Of a stretch of 64,000 nt of DNA, positions 60,209-64,000 are shown piece after piece. Origin of the DNA: Polyangiaceae bacterium (GTDB taxonomy: Bacteria; Myxococcota_A; Polyangia; Polyangiales; Polyangiaceae); the NCBI GenBank assembly GCA_029266615.1, contig JAQSWN010000001.1, forward strand, positions 59,468 through 123,467, in the 5' to 3' direction. A model generated the notes under the pieces. It did no database searches and had not been told where the DNA came from. It worked only from the letters and a program-made list of their open reading frames with translations. Positions within the stretch are counted from its first letter, which is position 1. The number at the start of each line of letters is the position of its first letter. Position numbers and translations under genes: made by a program.

Positions 60209-61444
60209 CTAGGCGTCCCCAGCGGGGCCGGCCAAGGGCAGCACGAACGAGAACTCTGCACCGGCGCCCAATTTGGATTGGACTTGTAAAGCGCCACCAT
60301 GGGCGAGGGCGATGCGGTGCGCCAAGTACAGGCCGAGCCCGAGGCCACGCGCTGGGCCTTCGGCAACGAAGCGCTCGAACAGGTGTGGCAAAAGCTCCGG
60401 CTTGATGCCCGGCCCGGAGTCGGTGACGCGGAGGCTCACCGTGCCGGCGTCGAGGTCCGAGCTGACGCCGATGGATACGGCCCCGCCCGGAGCTGAATGC
60501 CGGACCGCGTTCAGCACGACGTTCTCCAAGGCTTGCCGGAGGCGATTGCCATCACAGATGGCGGTGATTCGAGGCGGGATCTGGACATGAACGGGCGTTA
60601 CCGCGGTCTCGCAGAGGTGTGCCACTTCCGCGACGAGACCGCTCAAATCGACGGGCATGAGCTCGACCTCGAACAGACCGTGTTCCAGGCGAGCAGTGTC
60701 CAACAGGTCCTGCGTCAGCCGCGCGAGACGTTGCGCGGCCAGTAGGGCCCCGTCCACGTCCGTCGGCTGGATTTTCTCTTCGCGTTGCAGCTTCAGCTGC
60801 AGCACCTGCAGCCGGGCGGAGAGCGGATTCAAGTGATTCCAAACGTCGTGAGCGAGGACGGAGATGATGTCGTCCGCCGCCATCCGCCGGGCGCGCTCTC
60901 GCTCTTCCACCCGGAGCCTTTCGCTCAACTCCGCACGGTGAACGAGCGCGCTCATCCAGCTCGCTACGAGGCCGACCAGCTCGACCTCCTCCGCGTCGAA
61001 GCGTTCTGGCTGCTGAGATACCACGCTGAACACACCGCGGCGGACGCCCGCCACCACCAAGGGTTGGAGGACCTGCGACCGCACCCCGAGCTCGCGCACT
61101 ATTCCGCGCAGCTCGTCCGTATCCCGCTCTACGTGCCCGTCCGCATGCGGCTGCCCGGTCCGGAAGACTTGAACCGAGCGTCCTCCTTGCGCCAGCGGCA
61201 TCGCGTCCAGGCCCAAAGACTTCTGCAGGGCTCCGAGCGGCGTTTGGCTGGTCCCGATGGCGACGAGCGAAGTGCGCCGTTCGTCGAACAGGAAAACGTC
61301 AATCTTTTCGCAAGCGAGCCAGCGGGCGACGCTGCTTGCAGCCGCGGTCATGCACTCGCGGGCGTCCGTTGCCGGCAGCGCGAATAGCTCCTGCAACAGC
61401 GCAAACGGGGATGCGGAACGAGGGGCTCCCGAAGATGAGGTCAT
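60209..61444 (-). CDS. GAF-domain sensor histidine kinase
   Basis: A 411-residue soluble kinase: a GAF domain (about 20-170; CEKIDVFLFDERRTSLVAIG ... VLQPLVVAGVRRGVFSVVS), HisKA with His in VLAHDVWNHLNPLSARLQVLQ, and a complete ATPase domain (LENVVLNAVRHSAPGG, VTDSGPGIKPE, RGLGLGLYLAHRIAL). It probably phosphorylates the NarL-type regulator encoded next. ATG 61444 lacks a Shine-Dalgarno site and lies 13 bases after a -24/-12-like element. Confidence 0.9.
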   Translation of the reverse strand: MTSSSGAPRSASPFALLQELFALPATDARECMTAAASSVARWLACEKIDVFLFDERRTSLVAIGTSQTPLGALQKSLGLDAMPLAQGGRSVQVFRTGQPHADGHVERDTDELRGIVRELGVRSQVLQPLVVAGVRRGVFSVVSQQPERFDAEEVELVGLVASWMSALVHRAELSERLRVEERERARRMAADDIISVLAHDVWNHLNPLSARLQVLQLKLQREEKIQPTDVDGALLAAQRLARLTQDLLDTARLEHGLFEVELMPVDLSGLVAEVAHLCETAVTPVHVQIPPRITAICDGNRLRQALENVVLNAVRHSAPGGAVSIGVSSDLDAGTVSLRVTDSGPGIKPELLPHLFERFVAEGPARGLGLGLYLAHRIALAHGGALQVQSKLGAGAEFSFVLPLAGPAGDA

Positions 61445-61455
61445 GGGCGGATGTG

Positions 61456-61471
61456 CGCGAATCTTGTGCCA
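61456..61471 (-). promoter_or_regulatory. sigma-54-like -24/-12 element before the GAF kinase gene
   Basis: TGGCACAAGATTCGCG matches at 9 of 11 positions, with the full TGGCAC block. Transcription would start at about 61445, one base before the start codon. Confidence 0.45.
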
Positions 61472-61614
61472 CGATGGCGACTCGCTGTCAGGAAATGTAC
61501 CGTAACCCGTCTGGCATAGGTGAGGCGCGGATCACGAGGCATTAGGGTCTCATGTCTTCTGGCGTGCTGCTGCGCGGATCGGTATGAATCCTGCAGTCGG
61601 TTGCGGAACCTCCA

Positions 61615-61842
61615 ATGGTACAGCACCAGCCTGAATCGCAAACATCTGCTTCCGGGGAAGTGGGCACGCGCGTTAACGAGGAGGCCATCCCTGCGGAGCA
61701 GCCGAACGCGGCGAGCCCGCAACCCAAACCGCCAATCCGCCACGAGCCCCGTCCTGCGGGCAGGGGTGGATTACTGATGTTGCTAGCGCTGCTGGCGGTC
61801 GGCGCCATGGCGTTGCTCTATGCTCTTGCAGTCCGCCCCTAA
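61615..61842 (+). CDS. Hypothetical small membrane protein
   Basis: A 75-residue frame: polar, Pro/Glu-rich N-terminal 50 residues (MVQHQPESQTSASGEVGTRV ... PPIRHEPRPAGRG) and a single C-terminal helix GLLMLLALLAVGAMALLYALAV. It looks like a tail-anchored membrane protein. No family recognised and no clear ribosome site; it ends 15 bases before the convergent receiver gene. Confidence 0.5.
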   Translation: MVQHQPESQTSASGEVGTRVNEEAIPAEQPNAASPQPKPPIRHEPRPAGRGGLLMLLALLAVGAMALLYALAVRP

Positions 61843-61856
61843 TCGAGGGGTTCGAG

Positions 61857-62243
61857 TCAGCTCGGCTCGTTCAAACGCGCGAGCCGCTCGACCTTACTTT
61901 TTAGCGATTCGAGATCATACGGCTTGGTGACGTACGCATCTGCCCCGACTTGGCGCGCAATCTGCTCAAGCCGGGCCTGAGCTGAGGCCAAAAGGATGCG
62001 GCAGCCAATTTCCTGATCCCGGACAAATTTCACCACATCGTAGCCGTCCAGCGGCGCCATGGTCAGGTCGAGCACCACCACGTCCACGACGCGAGAGCCG
62101 AGCACCTCAATGGCTTCGACCCCATTCGACGCGACGTGCAGGTCGAATCCGTCCGTGAACAACCATTCGAGGCACGCCAGCGTATCCGGGTCGTCTTCGA
62201 CGATGAGCACCGAAACGGATAGACTTCCTAATACCGTAGACAC
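61857..62243 (-). CDS. Single-domain response regulator (receiver only)
   Basis: A 128-residue receiver: acidic pair and start in VLIVEDDPDTLACLEWLF, phospho-acceptor Asp in DVVVLDLTMAPLDGYD, Ser/Thr at LLASAQARL and Lys in AYVTKPYDLESLKSKV. There is no output domain, so it must act by protein contact or phosphotransfer. The start is GTG 62243, which lies 17 bases after the -12 position of a -24/-12-like element. It is divergent from the SDR gene at 62328. Confidence 0.87.
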   Translation of the reverse strand: MSTVLGSLSVSVLIVEDDPDTLACLEWLFTDGFDLHVASNGVEAIEVLGSRVVDVVVLDLTMAPLDGYDVVKFVRDQEIGCRILLASAQARLEQIARQVGADAYVTKPYDLESLKSKVERLARLNEPS

Positions 62244-62258
62244 AGCGGTTGGGAGTCT

Positions 62259-62274
62259 TGCTAACTCCGTGCCA
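62259..62274 (-). promoter_or_regulatory. sigma-54-like -24/-12 promoter of the receiver gene
   Basis: TGGCACGGAGTTAGCA matches TGGCACG-N4-TTGC at 10 of 11 positions with an exact -24 block. Transcription would start near 62248, five bases before GTG 62243. Confidence 0.55.
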
Positions 62275-62297
62275 ACCGGGGTCGCGGGTCGCTAATG

Positions 62298-62313
62298 AGG
62301 CACGCCTGTTGCT
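62298..62313 (+). promoter_or_regulatory. sigma-54-like -24/-12 promoter of the SDR gene at 62328
   Basis: AGGCACGCCTGTTGCT matches the consensus at 10 of 11 positions. Transcription would start near 62324, four bases before ATG 62328. The alternative ATG at 62295 lies upstream of the element and is thus unlikely. Confidence 0.55.
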
Positions 62314-62327
62314 TGTCCGGCGCGACC

Positions 62328-63230
62328 ATGAGTCCGAAACTGAAGAGCATCTCCGAACAGGTCGTCGTGGTCACGGGCGCGTCCAGCGGCATCGGTCTGG
62401 CGACAGCCCTCGAACCCGCCAAACGGGGGGCGAAAGTAGTGCTGGCGGCCCGCAGCGACCGCACATTACGGCAGGTCGCGAGCACCATTGTCGACGACGG
62501 GGGGCACGCCGTGGTCGCGATCGCAGACGTCGCCCGGAAAGAAGATGTCGCGCGCATCGCGGAAGTGGCCATCGCCGAATTTGGTCGCATCGATACCTGG
62601 GTGAACAACGCGGCCGTCTCTGCTTATGGCCGCCTCGAGCAAGTGAGCGACGGGGATGCGCGCAGGATTTTCGACGTGAACTTCTGGGGCACGGTTCACG
62701 GTTGCACGGTCGCGCTGCCGTTCCTGCGTCGCCAAGGAGGCGCGTTGATCAACGTGGGCAGCGAGGTCTCCGAAGCCGCAGCCCCGCTGCAGGGCATCTA
62801 TACGGCTTCCAAGCACGCCGTGAAGGGCTACACCGACACACTGCGCATCGAGCTGTTGGAGGCCAAAGAAGAGAGCGTCTCCGTCACCCTGATTCAACCA
62901 ACCGCAGTGGACACTCCCTTTCCGGAGCACGCGCGCAACTACATGGCGGAAGAGCCTCAGCTCCCCTCGCCGCAAATCGACCCGGAGGACGTCGCGGCCG
63001 CCATTTTGAAAGCCGCCGAGCACCCCCAGCGGGACGTCAAGGTTGGCGGCACCGCGGTCTTCAAGACGACATTGTCGAAAGTAGCGCCGTCGCTCGCTGA
63101 CAAGCTAGGAACGAAGATGGTGGACCAGCAAAAGGCGGACGAACCGGCGCGAGACCCTGAGGGCACCCTCTATAAGGCGGGTGAGTCGGGTCGCACCCGC
63201 GGCAGCGTCGCTCGCGCGGAAAGAGCGTAG
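62328..63230 (+). CDS. SDR-family oxidoreductase
   Basis: A 300-residue short-chain dehydrogenase of the longer type with a C-terminal extension: VVVTGASSGIGLATALEPAKRG, NNAAVSAYGRLEQVSDGDA, catalytic Ser in LINVGSEVSEAAAPLQG and YTASKHAVKGYTDTLRIEL (Tyr-x-x-x-Lys), then QPTAVDTPFPEHARNY. The 60-residue tail from about 240 (VGGTAVFKTTLSKVAPSLADKLG) is a usual part of this SDR subgroup. Substrate unknown. It ends just before a strong hairpin. Confidence 0.88.
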   Translation: MSPKLKSISEQVVVVTGASSGIGLATALEPAKRGAKVVLAARSDRTLRQVASTIVDDGGHAVVAIADVARKEDVARIAEVAIAEFGRIDTWVNNAAVSAYGRLEQVSDGDARRIFDVNFWGTVHGCTVALPFLRRQGGALINVGSEVSEAAAPLQGIYTASKHAVKGYTDTLRIELLEAKEESVSVTLIQPTAVDTPFPEHARNYMAEEPQLPSPQIDPEDVAAAILKAAEHPQRDVKVGGTAVFKTTLSKVAPSLADKLGTKMVDQQKADEPARDPEGTLYKAGESGRTRGSVARAERA

Positions 63231-63236
63231 GGCTGG

Positions 63237-63272
63237 GCCACGCCGCGCGCGCGTCTTGGCGCGCGGCGTGGC
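63237..63272 (+). terminator. Strong hairpin after the SDR gene
   Basis: GCCACGCCGCGCGC (63237-63250) pairs perfectly with GCGCGCGGCGTGGC (63259-63272) around an 8-base loop, six bases after the stop codon. It is a 14-bp GC-only-rich stem with no T-run behind it. Confidence 0.7.
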
Positions 63273-63319
63273 TCACGGGATCTCACTCAGTAGCTCGCCG
63301 AAGCTGCGGCCCCTCGTTC

Positions 63320-63430
63320 CTCTTGGCCAAGCTGGCGAAGGTGGAGATACTGGTGCTCGACGATTGGGGGTTCGGAACGCTGATCGGCGGACCGGTTGTC
63401 ACCGGGGGGGCAACCGTCATTCCAGAGTAG
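63320..63430 (+). pseudogene. Fragment of an IS21-type IstB ATPase gene
   Basis: The frame LLAKLAKVEILVLDDWGFGTL is the Walker B region of IstB, the helper ATPase of IS21-family transposons; it then runs into unrelated text and stops at 63430. No IstA, no other IstB part and no terminal repeats are visible. The following 63440-63470 can be read as DAKALLDHLGLETHPNR, which has the look of a transposase tail, but this is weak. Confidence 0.6.
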
Positions 63431-63461
63431 CGACGCCAAGGCGCTGCTGGATCACCTGGGG

Positions 63462-63959
63462 TTAGAGACCCATCCGAACCGTTACCGGCGGAGGCGCCGC
63501 CACGCGGCGGATGAGCAAGATACCGACGACCGCCATGGCCACTCCCCAAAGAATGAACCCGATGTCCCACGCTTGCTCGAGCTCTCCTGGATGCACGTGA
63601 TGCAGGCCCAATAGCTGGTGATCCACCAGCCCCTCGACGACGTTGAAGAGCCCCCAGCCCAGCAGCAGCGCCCCGCCGAACGCCGGCGACGAGAGGCGCA
63701 CCTGCGGGCGCCGAGCGGCCGTCCACAGCGCTACCACGCCCAGAACGGTCACGACCCACGCGAAGGCGTGAAAGACGCCGTCCCAAAGCATGTTGTACTT
63801 CATCGTGACCAGGTCTAGCGGCGGCCGCACGCTGGACAACATGCTGTGCCACTGCAGAATCTGGTGCAGCAAGATGCCATCGAAAAACGCGCCCAGGCCA
63901 CAGCCGAGGAGCTGACCAGCCAGAACGACCGGCCCAGTAGTGCGAAGCGGTGTCTTCAT
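63462..63959 (-). CDS. DUF2243 membrane protein
   Basis: A 165-residue protein with four membrane helices. Family text is clear: GCGLGAFFDGILLHQILQWHSMLS, MKYNMLWDGVFHAFAWVVTVLGVVALW, GALLLGWGLFNVVEGLVDHQLLGLHHVHPG and AWDIGFILWGVAMAVVGILL. The repeated FDGILLHQ/VEGLVDHQ pattern places His and acidic residues in the membrane, possibly a metal site. Function of the family is unknown. The start is ATG 63959; only 41 bases upstream are visible. Confidence 0.88.
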   Translation of the reverse strand: MKTPLRTTGPVVLAGQLLGCGLGAFFDGILLHQILQWHSMLSSVRPPLDLVTMKYNMLWDGVFHAFAWVVTVLGVVALWTAARRPQVRLSSPAFGGALLLGWGLFNVVEGLVDHQLLGLHHVHPGELEQAWDIGFILWGVAMAVVGILLIRRVAAPPPVTVRMGL

Positions 63960-64000
63960 GGGTCTTTGGATCCAAGGCGGGAGAAGAAAAGCCCAATGAG

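Noticed and set aside
61845..61860. Possible tRNA T-loop (GGTTCGAGTC)
   Set aside because: No acceptor, D or anticodon arms can be folded around it; it is at the end of the receiver gene.
63283..63996. A 237-residue minus-strand frame over the DUF2243 gene
   Set aside because: It is an out-of-frame shadow; the family match is wholly in the 63462-63959 frame.

Overview
The window is GC-rich chromosomal DNA, densely coding on both strands, with no rRNA, tRNA, CRISPR or phage block that I can see. Gly/Ala/Ser-rich lipoprotein linkers, many hybrid histidine kinases and NarL-type regulators, a large exopolysaccharide locus and a repertoire of stress proteins fit a myxobacterium-like member of Myxococcota (Polyangiales-like). 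That placement is inference from gene content; no marker gene is present.

Layout. 1-16.3 kb is an exopolysaccharide locus. A leftward operon (8158 to beyond 1) encodes two GT2-type and one GT4-type glycosyltransferases, a polyprenyl-phosphate sugar transferase that starts the repeat unit, a Wzz/BY-kinase chain-length protein and an O-antigen-polymerase-like protein cut by the window edge. A rightward operon (8421-14234) encodes an MBOAT acyltransferase, an SGNH protein, an acyl carrier protein, a MaoC hydratase, an SDR and an FkbH-type loader; it looks like a complete pathway for making and attaching an acyl group. A pyruvyl transferase and a Wza-type export lipoprotein follow. 16.4-23 kb holds three multidomain kinases, one with a degenerate ATPase domain. 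23.2-24.2 kb carries a small membrane protein and a broken topoisomerase IB gene. 24.3-35.6 kb is a leftward operon for trehalose/glycogen metabolism (GlgX-TreY fusion, TreZ, TreS-maltokinase) ending in an amine oxidase.

35.7-64 kb is an accessory, stress-flavoured region: SurE and a lipid-kinase-like protein (divergent), a 42-residue membrane protein, CPBP protease, Gfo/Idh oxidoreductase, SOUL protein, FAD-Rieske oxidoreductase, a cytochrome c peroxidase-like and a sorbosone dehydrogenase-like lipoprotein, more two-component proteins, SDRs, an orphan LigD polymerase domain, AmrS, two DUF4142 lipoproteins, a Mn catalase-MntH operon and DUF2243. It also contains decayed genes: a CheB/CheR-PAS-kinase relic, a second CheB relic and an IS21 IstB scrap.

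Two things stand out. The acyl cassette resembles the Dlt system in plan (loader, carrier, MBOAT, SGNH) with an FkbH enzyme in place of the DltA ligase. And many genes, mostly in the accessory half, carry a sigma-54-like -24/-12 element (GG-N10-GC). In about ten of them the element lies only 13-19 bases before a start codon that has no Shine-Dalgarno sequence, predicting leaderless or nearly leaderless mRNAs; others have a normal leader with a Shine-Dalgarno site. Both are predictions from sequence alone.
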